Source: Paraeggerthella hongkongensis (GTDB taxonomy: Bacteria > Actinomycetota > Coriobacteriia > Coriobacteriales > Eggerthellaceae). Taken from it: a stretch of 33,188 nt of DNA. The stretch is taken from NCBI RefSeq assembly GCF_003726035.1, contig NZ_QICD01000028.1, positions 1 through 33,188 of the forward strand. The letters are read 5' to 3'. Both the position numbers and the translations under genes were made by a program. Positions 24,186 through 33,176 of the stretch are shown one piece after another (position 1 is the stretch's first letter; each line of letters opens with the position of its first letter). Under the pieces are notes generated by a model. That model did no database searches, had not been told where the DNA came from, and saw only the letters and a program-made list of their open reading frames with translations.

Positions 24186-27100
24186 TCATCCCCGTGCGAA
24201 AAGCACCGCTTGCGCAAGATCGCTTCGATCCTTCGCCGAGAAACGGTACGAGACCTCCTGCGGCTGTCCCTGCGCATCCGCGCGCTCGACGCGCACGAAC
24301 CTCAGCTCCACATCTTGATACCCCTGGCAAAGGAGGGCGTACGCGTAGCACTGCGCCTGAAGCAGATGCCGCTGTCGCACCAGGTCGAGCGGCTCTTCGT
24401 CCCTGCCGCCCGTCTTGTAGTCGACCACCAGCGCGCGGCGCGCGGCACCCTCGGGCCCGTCCGTGCACAAAAGGTCTATCTCGCCTTCGAGAAAGCCCTC
24501 CCCCACGCGTTCGAAGAACGGCACCTCGGCGCGGCGAAGCGACCAGGAGGAAGCCTCTGCGTACGTGAAGCTGCCAAACCAGCAAGCGCACGCAGACCTC
24601 AAGCGATCCCTCTGGCAAGACGTCAGTCCGAAGGCAGCGGCAAAGGCGCTCAGACGGCTTTCGTCGGGAACGCAGCCGGCTTCGACGGCGAACTGGGCCG
24701 CACGGTGAAACGCGCTGCCCAACCCCGTAGCCTTATCGGCATCGAGAGACCGCTCGGTTGCGTCCCGATCTTCCCGCATCAACTTGCCATCGGGACAAAC
24801 GCCCCCATCGCCCAATCCCGAGCGCTCCGATGCAGGAAGATCCGAGGCCGTCGGCTCGCCTTCCCGAGCCAAGGCCGAATAAGAGAAGACGTCGTTGCGC
24901 CCGGCGTTCCACGGCTCGCACGCAGGTGCGTCGACGGGCGGCGACGGCACGACGAAGACGGCTCGCTCGGGATGATCCCGCAAAGCGCCCTCCTCCAAGA
25001 CATCCGCCTGCACGAGCACCCGCTCGAATCGCGCAGGCTCGCTTCCGCCGTACGGAAGCTGCGCCGATCCTTCGGGGAAATCGTCGACGCCGCACAACGC
25101 GCTGCGCACGTCGTCGACGAGAGCTGCGTACGCAGGCGGCTTGCCCGCCGATGGAGCCTTTGCGTCCATAACGACCACGAGGGCTTCCCTTGCGCGCGTA
25201 AGACCTACGTACAGCTTGCGGCGCGCTTCGGCCAATTCTTCGTCCGCCGCGCGCTGCGCGAGCGTTGCACGGTAGGCGGACTGCGTACACGAGCCGCTTA
25301 GGCCCTCGGCACGCGCGAACCCGCCGCCCTCGACCAACGCGCGAGCCGCGTCAAGGTCGGCGCTTTCCTCCAAGTCGCCCGCAAGCACCAACTTGGACCG
25401 GCTCTTCACCTGCTCGAACGCATCCAAAGATGCGCCGGGAGCAAGCGATCCTCGCGCCACGGACCCGCAGGCCTCCACCAGCAGCTTGCCCGTGTTCGCG
25501 CGCCCGTCGGCGAAGTCCGCAAGCGCCACGATGGGAAACTCAAGGCCTTTCGAGGCGTGAATGGTCATGATCTTCACCACGTCGCCGCCAGCGCCGGACA
25601 GGGCACCGGGCGACTCTTTCAAGCCAACCGACAACTCTCCGGCGAAGATGCGGGCCGTCGAAGCAAGACCGGCATGGTGCTCGGCTTCCACGGACTCTAT
25701 AAGGCGAACGGCCTTCAGCACATTGGCCGCGCATGCCGTTCCTACGGCCCCCTGCTCCTCGAGACGCGCCATCCAGCCGCTTCGAACAACGGCGTCGCGC
25801 ACCACGGCGGACGCGGGAAGGACCCGCGCCAAACGCTGCGCGCGGTCCAAGAGCCGCACGGCATGGGCCAGCCGGGGAGCAAGCTCGTCAGAGCGGGAAG
25901 CCAACCGCGCGAAGCCCCGATCAAGGTCGCGGCGGCGGATCCTGCCCGTATCCGGGTCCTCCTCGGTAGCCAGCTCCAAGAAGTCGTCGGCCGAAAGACG
26001 AACCATGTCGCTTGTCAGCACCTCGAACAGAGCAGCGGTGTTCGCCGGATTCGCAAGCGCCTCCAGCAGTCGCGCCACCACGCGAACCTCAGGCGCCGAA
26101 GCGAACTGCGATCCGCCCGTCACCACGCATTCGAAGCCCTCGGCGCGCAGCGCTTCGGCGTACACGTCCGCGCGGCTCATCTTGCCCAGCAGCACCACCA
26201 TGTCACCCGGAGCATGCCCGTCTTTGCGCAAAGACGCGAAGCGTCGGGCGATCTCCCGCGCACCGGCGCGCTTGACGTCGTCGATGCCCACGCCCGTGCC
26301 GCGCCCCGCCGGCTGCACGGCCAGCACCAGGTCGATGCGCGGCGCGCTCCCCCGGTAGCGCGACAGGCGCGCATCGTGGGGTTCGAGCGACATGAACGCG
26401 TCGCCGAAGACCCGGGGCTGCTCGAACACGCGATCCACGAACGAGAGCACGTCGGCGTGACTGCGGAAATTCTTGGCAAGCTCCACGTAGAGCGCATTCA
26501 CATCAGATGAGCGCATGACGCGCTTGTGAGCTTCGTACACGTTCACGTCGGCCCCGCGAAACCGGTAGATGGACTGCTGCGCGTCCCCAACCGTGCACAG
26601 ATGAGCGAAGCGCGGGCCGGACAGGCGCGCGATCATGTCGATCTGCAACTGGCTGGTATCCTGAAACTCATCCACCATAACCAGCTTGAAGCGGTCCTCG
26701 TAGCGGCGAGCGATGTCGGGATGCTGTTCGAACGCAGCCAGCGTGCGCGTGAGCAGATCGTCGTTGTCCAGCTTGCACAGCGCCTGCTTGGATCGCTCGT
26801 AGCGCAGCGACACCTCGCGCGCAAGCTCTTTGAGGTCGGCCGCCAACGGGAAAGCCAGCCCCAGCGCGATCTGCCGAGCAACGTCCTCGTATACGGCCTG
26901 GTACGTTTTGACTTCTTCCTTCACGCCGGCTTTGAAGGTGCCCCCGATGCGCGGGCACTCCTCGAGCGCGCCCGCCAGCGCGCGCAGAGCCGCGATGTTG
27001 TCCGCTCCGGCGGCAGGCCCCGCAACGGAGCCGAAGCGGCAGAGAAACGCCTGAAGAACCTCGATCGCGTCCGCGGCCTGCCCGCGCGCACGCTCGGCCG

Positions 27101-27776
27101 TAGCGCTGCCGCCCGCCTGCTCGAGGGCGGGTTGCACCGTTTCGTACGCGAGCAAAAGATCGCGCGCAAGCGCAGACGCGCGCGCGGGCTCGGGTCCGAA
27201 ATCCACGGCGTCAAGGCCTCCGCGCATGCTGGCGGCTTTGTCCAGCAACGTCGCCAGCATGGAGGCCACCGACGGAGCCGAGGGCAAGGACGACCGCGCG
27301 GGATACTCGTCGAACAGAGCCGCGTAAGACCCGCGCGCGATGATGTCGTTGTCGTCGCCGAGCGCCGCATCGATGGCGTCAGCCACCAGATCGGCGCGCT
27401 CCGCGTCCCCCACGATGCCAAACGCAGGGTCTATCCCCAAATCGAGCGCATGGGTGCGCAGGATGCGAGCGCACATGCCGTGGATGGTGGATATCCAGGC
27501 TCCGTCCACCTTGAGCGCTTCTTCGACCAAGCCTTCCGCGCGCAAGGTACGCTTGACGCGCGCTTTGATCTCAGCCGCCGCCTTCTCGGTGAACGTGATG
27601 GCCAGCACTTCGTCCACGCCGCCGGCTACCGGACCGCTTTCCGGCAGCAGCGCGTATGCAATGCGCTGCGTGAGCGTGAAGGTCTTGCCCGATCCCGCCC
27701 CCGCAGACACGAGCAACGGCCCCTTCACGTGCTCGATGCTTTCGCGCTGACCGGGCGTGCAGGTACGCAAGTCCAT
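24186..27776 (-). CDS. addA: AddA-type UvrD helicase/nuclease
   Basis: This 1196-residue superfamily 1A helicase has a C-terminal PD-(D/E)XK nuclease. Together with AddB it resects double-strand ends for RecA loading. Walker A is GAGSGKT at 26-32, Walker B with the Q motif is VMVDEFQDTS, and later motifs are GDAQQSIYRFRGAD, IMTIHASKGLEFP and YVGLTRAREAL. The nuclease residues are D1101 in GEIDLL and D1119/K1121 in VVDYKTG. The ATG at 27776 comes 3 nt after the addB stop, with AAGGAG about 10 nt upstream, so the pair is cotranscribed. A generic UvrD-nuclease label is possible, but the linked addB makes AddA the best call. Confidence 0.92.
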   Translation of the reverse strand: MDLRTCTPGQRESIEHVKGPLLVSAGAGSGKTFTLTQRIAYALLPESGPVAGGVDEVLAITFTEKAAAEIKARVKRTLRAEGLVEEALKVDGAWISTIHGMCARILRTHALDLGIDPAFGIVGDAERADLVADAIDAALGDDNDIIARGSYAALFDEYPARSSLPSAPSVASMLATLLDKAASMRGGLDAVDFGPEPARASALARDLLLAYETVQPALEQAGGSATAERARGQAADAIEVLQAFLCRFGSVAGPAAGADNIAALRALAGALEECPRIGGTFKAGVKEEVKTYQAVYEDVARQIALGLAFPLAADLKELAREVSLRYERSKQALCKLDNDDLLTRTLAAFEQHPDIARRYEDRFKLVMVDEFQDTSQLQIDMIARLSGPRFAHLCTVGDAQQSIYRFRGADVNVYEAHKRVMRSSDVNALYVELAKNFRSHADVLSFVDRVFEQPRVFGDAFMSLEPHDARLSRYRGSAPRIDLVLAVQPAGRGTGVGIDDVKRAGAREIARRFASLRKDGHAPGDMVVLLGKMSRADVYAEALRAEGFECVVTGGSQFASAPEVRVVARLLEALANPANTAALFEVLTSDMVRLSADDFLELATEEDPDTGRIRRRDLDRGFARLASRSDELAPRLAHAVRLLDRAQRLARVLPASAVVRDAVVRSGWMARLEEQGAVGTACAANVLKAVRLIESVEAEHHAGLASTARIFAGELSVGLKESPGALSGAGGDVVKIMTIHASKGLEFPIVALADFADGRANTGKLLVEACGSVARGSLAPGASLDAFEQVKSRSKLVLAGDLEESADLDAARALVEGGGFARAEGLSGSCTQSAYRATLAQRAADEELAEARRKLYVGLTRAREALVVVMDAKAPSAGKPPAYAALVDDVRSALCGVDDFPEGSAQLPYGGSEPARFERVLVQADVLEEGALRDHPERAVFVVPSPPVDAPACEPWNAGRNDVFSYSALAREGEPTASDLPASERSGLGDGGVCPDGKLMREDRDATERSLDADKATGLGSAFHRAAQFAVEAGCVPDESRLSAFAAAFGLTSCQRDRLRSACACWFGSFTYAEASSWSLRRAEVPFFERVGEGFLEGEIDLLCTDGPEGAARRALVVDYKTGGRDEEPLDLVRQRHLLQAQCYAYALLCQGYQDVELRFVRVERADAQGQPQEVSYRFSAKDRSDLAQAVLFARG

Positions 27777-27779
27777 GGA

Positions 27780-30680
27780 TCAACGTCTCCTTTCGCACGT
27801 GAGGACCGGACAGTGGCCGCAAGGGTCTTCGCCGCGCGGGTCAGGCGCGATATCTCCGCAGGAAAGCATGCGAACAGCCGTTTCGATACGCTGCTCCACC
27901 ACGTCAAGAAGATCCTGGAACGTCGTCGCGCCCACAGCCTCTCCCGCCGGGCCCGGAACGCCGCACGCCTGCATGTCGAGCCCCGGAACATCCGACTCGC
28001 CCACGATGGCGCGGTCCACGGCGCCCGCCACGCGAGCCGCCTTGCCGTACGACACGTACAGAGCGCCCACAACATCCAAGCCCAGCAAACGTCGCGCAAC
28101 CTGCGCGTACGCAAGCGACTGAATCTTGTGCGGGAGCACGGCTCCGCCTGCCTGCGCCGCCTGCGACGCAGACGCGAGCGCGTAATCGCCCGTAAGCGAC
28201 CCCTTGTAGTCGATGACCACCGCTTGACCTCGATCGTTCACGTCAATGCGGTCGATGCTGCCGCGCAGCAGGCATCCCGCGTACGCGAAAGGCTCGGCCT
28301 CGCCGAAATCGAGCTCGAAGCAGGTCGGCTTGAAGCCAGGAAGCAGAAGCGCCTCCCGATCAAGGTAGCCTAGCAATCTTTTACGCAGGTCGGCCACTTC
28401 CGATTCCTCGAACTTCGTCCGGGGGATCAGCGGATTGCGGTTGCGCTTGAGCTCGCGCTGAAAACCCAGGTGCCGGTCGAACGTAGCGCCCAGCAGCTCC
28501 CGTGCGCGCGCCAGGTTGTCTTGGGTCACTTTAGCGTCTCCCGCTTCGCGGAAGCGCTCGTAGAAGCTTTTGAGCACCCCGTGGGAGAAGCTGCCCATCT
28601 CAAGCGGCCCGAACCCCGCGTCAGGCTCCGACAAGCGCAACCGGCGCAGGGCGAACCATTTGTACGGGCACTCCAGATAGCTCTCCAAGGCAGACGGCGA
28701 AAGGGCGGGTCGCTCGTCGCCGCCCGCGCCCCGCGGCACCACGATGCGCGAACGCAGAGACTCGGACACCTCGCCGGAAGCGGGAACGGGCCATGCCGAC
28801 GACTCTTGAACATCGCCCGCCGGACGGGGCGCGAGGTTCGCATGCAGCGCCTCCTCCCCCGCCCCGCGCGCATGCGGAACAAGGCTGCAAGGAAGTCCCG
28901 TGGCGCGATCCGAGACCCCGTCCTGGCCGTCGGACGCCCGGTAGCAATCGAGCAGCTCCTCGTACATGACCGCAGGGTACGCCTCGTCCGCGTCCTCGGT
29001 GTTGAGCGGGCGCTCCAAGACTGCAGCGGAGCGCGCGCAGGACAGCGCACGGAAAAACGTCCGGCGACCTTGCGCCAACGCATCGCGGCAGCACCCTAAG
29101 CCCAGCTTGTCCAGCAGCAGGGTCGCACCGTCCTCGGCCGCCCGCACAGGATAGGAGAGCGCGTCCATGTCGCACAGCAAAAGCGTCGAGCACGAGCACG
29201 CCGCGCGCTCGGCCACGTCGGCAAGCGAAAGGAACACCGCTTCGGGCTGCTTCTTCCCTTCAAAGGAAGAGTCCGCCGTTCGAAGGCTCGCACGAACCGT
29301 CGCGCGCTCCAGAAGCGGACGCGCCGCCAAAGCATCAGAGCCGGTGCGGGCGCATGCGGCCGCAAAGGAGCGAGCCGCCGAAACGGCAGCAAGCTGCTCC
29401 GAGCGAAACGACGCGTCAAGATCGATGCGACGACGAAGGCGATCCTCGAAGCATGCGAGCGCACCGTCAACGTCACCGCGCAGAAGCGCGGCCAGGGCGC
29501 ACGCCGCAACCTCGCTCGCGTCCGACAGATCGCGCACGACACGCTCCCGATCCGTTGTCCGATCGCCGCGCCATGCCGCATCGAGCTCGCACGCCGCGCG
29601 CCTCCCCAAGCCCGAAAACGCGCTGAACGCGAAATCGGAAGCCAGGGTCAAGCGACAGGAATCGTCGTTTGCAAACGCCCACAACGCCAGAAACGAGCGC
29701 CCAAACGCCGTATCCGCGAACGACCGGCGCGAAGACGCCGCCGCGCATATCCCGCTGACAGCCAAAGGACCCGCCAGCTCATCGAAGAGGGCGCGCGGAT
29801 CACGAGCAGACACGACCACCGGCAGCTGCGCGCGCCCTTCCTCGCGCGCAGCTGCGCGCTCGGCGGCAACGGCCTCGGTCACGCACGAGAGCACCAGCCC
29901 GCAAGCCGCATAACGGCCAGCCGGCAACAGGAAGCGCACAGCGCCCGTCGGCTCGAGCGGACCTTCCTCCTGCGACAAGAACAACCGGTCGAGCAGCGAC
30001 GTCAATTCGGGCGAACGATCAAGCGACCGCGAAGGCGCACGGCACCCGTCGTCAAGGCGCACGACGTCGCCCTGTTCGGCAAGCGCGTCGAACAGCTCAC
30101 CGTACGCCTGGCCGATGTCGTCGAATCCCGCCAAAACAAGCGGGGGAAACGCGCAATCGCACCTGGAAAGCGCGCAAGCCGCCTGAGAGCGTTCGCACAG
30201 CGACAGTTCGTCGAGCAAGCTGGCGTAGCGCCCGAGCACCGCGAGCGCTCCGCGCTGTGCTGCGCTCAGCTCGCACTGGCGCTCGTCGCATGCAAGCGCA
30301 TCCAGCAGAGCCGGGAGCGATTCGCGGGCAAGCCCCGCCAGAAGCGAGACCGTGCCCGGCGTGGGCTCCACGGCATTTCCGCGCGCCCGCATCTCAAAGC
30401 AGGCTCGCTGCATCAAAAGGTCGCGCTCCGCGCCCTGCACGAGGGTACGCCCGTCTCCGTAGAGCTCCCATTGGTCCGCCACCCAGGAGTCGGGAGTTTC
30501 CACGCGCACGCCGAACGAGCAGGAGCCGTCCGCAAGAGCGCGTCGCAACCGCAGGACCGCGGCGGGCGTCGGCGCCAACAGCACGGGCACGCGCCCTGCG
30601 GCGCACCATGGAGCAAGCGTTTCGGTAATCGCGAAAAGCACGTCTTCCGCGTTGTCGAATGTCATATGTTGGTAAGGCAT
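27780..30680 (-). CDS. addB: AddB-type PD-(D/E)XK nuclease subunit
   Basis: This 966-residue protein has an N-terminal helicase-like part without a recognisable Walker A, and a C-terminal nuclease (SPSALESYLECPYKW, GSIDRIDV, VVIDYKGS). Cysteines C671, C954, C957 and C962 have the AddB iron-sulfur spacing, with one distant Cys and a C-x2-C-x4-C tail. It should form the second nuclease of AddAB and scan for Chi. Loss of Walker A suggests that only AddA drives ATP hydrolysis. The start at 30680 (MPYQHMTFDNAEDVLF) lies 6 nt behind TACAAT and lacks a ribosome site, implying a leaderless mRNA. The ATG at 30665 is the alternative; the reading to 30842 runs into the divergent transporter gene. Confidence 0.87.
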   Translation of the reverse strand: MPYQHMTFDNAEDVLFAITETLAPWCAAGRVPVLLAPTPAAVLRLRRALADGSCSFGVRVETPDSWVADQWELYGDGRTLVQGAERDLLMQRACFEMRARGNAVEPTPGTVSLLAGLARESLPALLDALACDERQCELSAAQRGALAVLGRYASLLDELSLCERSQAACALSRCDCAFPPLVLAGFDDIGQAYGELFDALAEQGDVVRLDDGCRAPSRSLDRSPELTSLLDRLFLSQEEGPLEPTGAVRFLLPAGRYAACGLVLSCVTEAVAAERAAAREEGRAQLPVVVSARDPRALFDELAGPLAVSGICAAASSRRSFADTAFGRSFLALWAFANDDSCRLTLASDFAFSAFSGLGRRAACELDAAWRGDRTTDRERVVRDLSDASEVAACALAALLRGDVDGALACFEDRLRRRIDLDASFRSEQLAAVSAARSFAAACARTGSDALAARPLLERATVRASLRTADSSFEGKKQPEAVFLSLADVAERAACSCSTLLLCDMDALSYPVRAAEDGATLLLDKLGLGCCRDALAQGRRTFFRALSCARSAAVLERPLNTEDADEAYPAVMYEELLDCYRASDGQDGVSDRATGLPCSLVPHARGAGEEALHANLAPRPAGDVQESSAWPVPASGEVSESLRSRIVVPRGAGGDERPALSPSALESYLECPYKWFALRRLRLSEPDAGFGPLEMGSFSHGVLKSFYERFREAGDAKVTQDNLARARELLGATFDRHLGFQRELKRNRNPLIPRTKFEESEVADLRKRLLGYLDREALLLPGFKPTCFELDFGEAEPFAYAGCLLRGSIDRIDVNDRGQAVVIDYKGSLTGDYALASASQAAQAGGAVLPHKIQSLAYAQVARRLLGLDVVGALYVSYGKAARVAGAVDRAIVGESDVPGLDMQACGVPGPAGEAVGATTFQDLLDVVEQRIETAVRMLSCGDIAPDPRGEDPCGHCPVLTCERRR

Positions 30681-30731
30681 GCCGCCATTGTAGCGCCCGA
30701 GCGTCCCCGCATGCACTAGAATGGCGGCATG
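30678..30731. promoter_or_regulatory. Divergent leaderless promoters in an inverted repeat
   Basis: Two 16-bp arms (30678-30693 and 30716-30731) match at 15 of 16 positions and each reads TAnAAT-GGCGGC-ATG outward. The minus arm has TACAAT (30687-30692) and addB's ATG at 30680. The plus arm has TAGAAT (30717-30722) and the transporter's ATG at 30729. A start 7 nt past each -10 falls on the A of each ATG. The -35 zone of each promoter overlaps the other's -10, so the two should compete. Confidence 0.7.
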
Positions 30732-31628
30732 CAGAAGAACACCTTGAAATACTCCTTCCTGGTATTCTTGGCCGGAGCCAGCTACGGAGCGCAGGCCACC
30801 ACCGTGAAGATAACCTACGCGGCAGGCTTCACATGGACGCAAGTAGTGGCCAGCCAGGCGCTGTTCGCAACGCTTCTGTTCGCCATCGGCTTCGCCGTCG
30901 ACCGGGCGCGGGGAGCCCGGCTCGCCCCTCTGCCCCCGCTGCGCATGCTCGCGCTGCTGGCTCTAGGCGTCAATACATGCGTCGGCACGGTGCTGTACAA
31001 CTACGCGCTGACCATCCTGCCCGTCCCCGTGGCCATAACCTTGCTGTTCCAATTCACCTGGATGGGCATCGTGGTCCAGGTGATCGCGACGCGGCGGCGG
31101 CCCCGGGGCGTCGAAGTCGCCGCCGCCATCGTCATCTTATGCGGCACGCTTTTCGCAAGCGGGCTTTTCTCCAGCGAAATAAGCGCGCTCGATCCCATCG
31201 GCGTGGCATGCGGTTTGGGATCGGCTGTCAGCTGCGCGCTGTTCATGTTCTTCTCCAGCCGCGCGGGAACTGGCATGCCCGCGATGCAGCGCGGCTTCGT
31301 CGTGTGCCTGGGGGCGTGCGCGCTCGGATTCGCCCTGTGCCCGGATTACTTCTCCGCCGGCGTCCTGCAGGCGGGCATCTGGAAGTACGGCCTGGTGCTG
31401 GGGCTGTGCGCGCTGTTCGTGCCCGTCGTCCTGTTCGGCATCGCCACGCCCCATCTTCCGCCCGGGCTGGCCACCATCATGGCGTCGTCGGAGCTTCCCT
31501 GCGGCATCGCCTTGTCCATGGCGCTCATCGGCGAGCCGGTCGACGCCCTGCAGGCCATAGGGGTGTTCGCCATTTTGTGCGGAGTCGCGATTTCGCAATT
31601 GCCCGCACGACCGCCGAACCTGCGCTAG
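30729..31628 (+). CDS. EamA/DMT-family transporter, first of two tandem paralogs
   Basis: This 299-residue protein has about ten membrane segments and two EamA repeats (about 10-140 and 155-290), as in drug/metabolite exporters. It shares many identical blocks with the next gene (GLGSAVSCALFMFFSSR, FALCPDYF, FGIATPHL, IMASSELPCGIA). The substrate is not predictable. No Shine-Dalgarno sequence lies before the ATG at 30729. TAGAAT ends 6 nt upstream, so a leaderless mRNA is likely. Confidence 0.9.
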   Translation: MQKNTLKYSFLVFLAGASYGAQATTVKITYAAGFTWTQVVASQALFATLLFAIGFAVDRARGARLAPLPPLRMLALLALGVNTCVGTVLYNYALTILPVPVAITLLFQFTWMGIVVQVIATRRRPRGVEVAAAIVILCGTLFASGLFSSEISALDPIGVACGLGSAVSCALFMFFSSRAGTGMPAMQRGFVVCLGACALGFALCPDYFSAGVLQAGIWKYGLVLGLCALFVPVVLFGIATPHLPPGLATIMASSELPCGIALSMALIGEPVDALQAIGVFAILCGVAISQLPARPPNLR

Positions 31629-31631
31629 AAT
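31626..31631 (+). promoter_or_regulatory. -10 box of the second EamA gene, overlapping the first gene's stop
   Basis: TAGAAT at 31626-31631 includes the TAG stop codon of the first paralog and ends 6 nt before the next ATG. This reproduces the spacing seen at the first paralog. The upstream flank GCGC also resembles the GCAC of the first copy. Confidence 0.6.
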
Positions 31632-31637
31632 GCACCC

Positions 31638-32561
31638 ATGCGAAACGACATCTTGAAATACTCCGCGCTCGTGTTCCTGGGCGGCGCAAGCTACGGGGCA
31701 ATGGCGGCCACGGTGAAGATGGCCTATGCCGCAGGGTTCTCCTGGACCCAAACGGTTGCCAGCCAGGCCCTGTTCGGCACCCTTTTGTTCGCCATGGCGC
31801 TCGCGGTCTCGCTGGCGCGCGGACGCAAGCCGGCACCCTTTTCCCCAAAGCGCATCCTCTCGCTTCTGGGGCTGGGATTGAACACGTGCGCAACGTGCGT
31901 GCTCTACAACCTCTCGCTCACCATGCTGCCGGTTTCCGCAGCAATCACCATGCTGTTCCAGTTCACATGGATAGGAATCGTCATCCAAGTGATCGTCACC
32001 CGCCGCCGGCCCCGTCCCGCCGAATTGGCAGCGGCGGCCATCATCCTTGTTGGAACGTTCCTGGCAAGCGGAATGCTCTCCGCCGAAGTGGGCGCGCTCG
32101 ACCCCGTCGGCATCCTCTGCGGCCTGGGATCGGCCGTCAGCTGCGCGTTGTTCATGTTCTTCTCGAGCCGTGTGGGGTGCGGCCTTCCGCCCATCCAGCG
32201 AGGACTCGTCGTCTGCCTGGGCGCATGCGTGCTCGGATTCGCCCTGTGCCCGGACTACTTCGCCAGCGGTGCGCTTCAAGCGGGCGTTTGGAGGTACGGG
32301 CTGGTGCTGGGGCTGAGCGCTTTGTTCGTCCCGGTCATCTTGTTCGGCATCGCCACGCCCCATCTTTCAACGGGGCTCTCCACCATCATGGCCTCGTCCG
32401 AACTCCCGTGCGGCATCGCCATTTCGACCGCTCTCGTTGGCGAGTCGGTAGACGCCCTGCAGCTTGCGGGCGTGGCCGTCATCCTAGCGGGAGTGGCCGT
32501 GTCCCAAGCGCCCCACTTGCGGCCGTCGAGAACGCCGGAGGATCAGCGCCTTCCGTCATGA
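31638..32561 (+). CDS. EamA/DMT-family transporter, second of two tandem paralogs
   Basis: This 307-residue, about ten-segment exporter-type protein is clearly homologous to the upstream gene throughout, including the MxxxxLKYSxLVFLxGASYGA start. The two have diverged in many positions, so the duplication is not recent. It has two EamA repeats and no signal peptide. Its short charged C-terminal tail (PSRTPEDQRLPS) is absent from the first copy. The ATG at 31638 has no ribosome site and lies 6 nt behind TAGAAT. The proteins could act as two half-pairs or as separate exporters; substrate unknown. Confidence 0.9.
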   Translation: MRNDILKYSALVFLGGASYGAMAATVKMAYAAGFSWTQTVASQALFGTLLFAMALAVSLARGRKPAPFSPKRILSLLGLGLNTCATCVLYNLSLTMLPVSAAITMLFQFTWIGIVIQVIVTRRRPRPAELAAAAIILVGTFLASGMLSAEVGALDPVGILCGLGSAVSCALFMFFSSRVGCGLPPIQRGLVVCLGACVLGFALCPDYFASGALQAGVWRYGLVLGLSALFVPVILFGIATPHLSTGLSTIMASSELPCGIAISTALVGESVDALQLAGVAVILAGVAVSQAPHLRPSRTPEDQRLPS

Positions 32562-32729
32562 GACACCGGCGGCTCGCGCGAACAAGGCGGGGCGGATCGG
32601 GCGGCATCCGGCTTTCTTTCAGGCGGGCGAAAGAGCGAAACGGTTGCCAAGACGGATCTCGACCACCGCAACGGCAACGCCGACTGGAATCGCGCCGACC
32701 TCCGCCCATCGACGCAGGCAAAAATGGTA

Positions 32730-32900
32730 CGAAAACCCCCTTCCTGCTGAAAAATTGCGTTTGCGAACGATCTGCTTCGCGAATAATGAGAGACGCATCT
32801 CTGTGAACAGGGATTATATACGATGATCTTATTGCTTATATTGCAAAAGGCCCTGTGAATCGTTCGCAAACGCAATTTTTCAGCAGGAAGGGGGTTTTCG
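32730..32900. repeat. 171-bp inverted-repeat element (MITE-like)
   Basis: Perfect 42-bp inverted arms (32730-32771 and 32859-32900) flank an 87-bp AT-richer centre. Weaker similarity continues just outside the arms (AAAAT at 32721-32725 against ATTTT at 32906-32910). The centre has no coding potential. It lies about 170 bp after the second EamA gene and could stop transcription or be a non-autonomous mobile element. Confidence 0.75.
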
Positions 32901-33048
32901 AAGCGATTTTCACATGCAAGCCGCCCGGCGCAGCGCGCCCTCCCTTCCAAGACAGCGCCTGCCGAGCGAATGCCGAAACCGCCGCGCCGCCGAATCGCAT
33001 TGGCGATCAGGCGGCGCCCCGGGCCCAGGCAAGAACGTCATCCGCCTA

Positions 33049-33068
33049 TAACCCCAATCCTGGGGTTA
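33049..33068. other. Hairpin TAACCCCA/TGGGGTTA
   Basis: An 8-bp perfect stem with a 4-nt loop at the edge of the AT-rich tail, directly before the first copy of the 17-bp direct repeat. No T run follows. Confidence 0.5.
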
Positions 33069-33069
33069 A

Positions 33070-33176
33070 GTTTCAAAAAGTGTGTCTATTTCTACCCTGT
33101 ATTACCAGTTCATCAATAGAAAATAGACCCTAGAAGTTGTTTCGCACCAACTTCTAGGTGTTTCAAAAAGTGTGTC
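33070..33176. repeat. 17-bp direct repeat around a hairpin; possible IS edge
   Basis: GTTTCAAAAAGTGTGTC occurs at 33070-33086 and again at 33160-33176. Between them an 11-bp perfect stem (33129-33139 with 33148-33158, loop 8 nt) lies directly before the second copy. TTTCAAAAAGTGTGTC resembles the terminal repeats of some insertion sequences (recalled pattern, not searched), and the window stops 12 nt later. Confidence 0.55.

Noticed and set aside
26526-28373. 615-residue plus-strand open frame
   Set aside because: It is antisense to addA and addB and has no recognisable domain.
30659-32806. 715-residue plus-strand open frame spanning both EamA genes
   Set aside because: It is out of frame with two clear transporters; its own internal repetition only mirrors the gene duplication.
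33049-33176. CRISPR array
   Set aside because: There are only two copies of a 17-bp repeat, with a hairpin between them and no regular spacers or cas genes.
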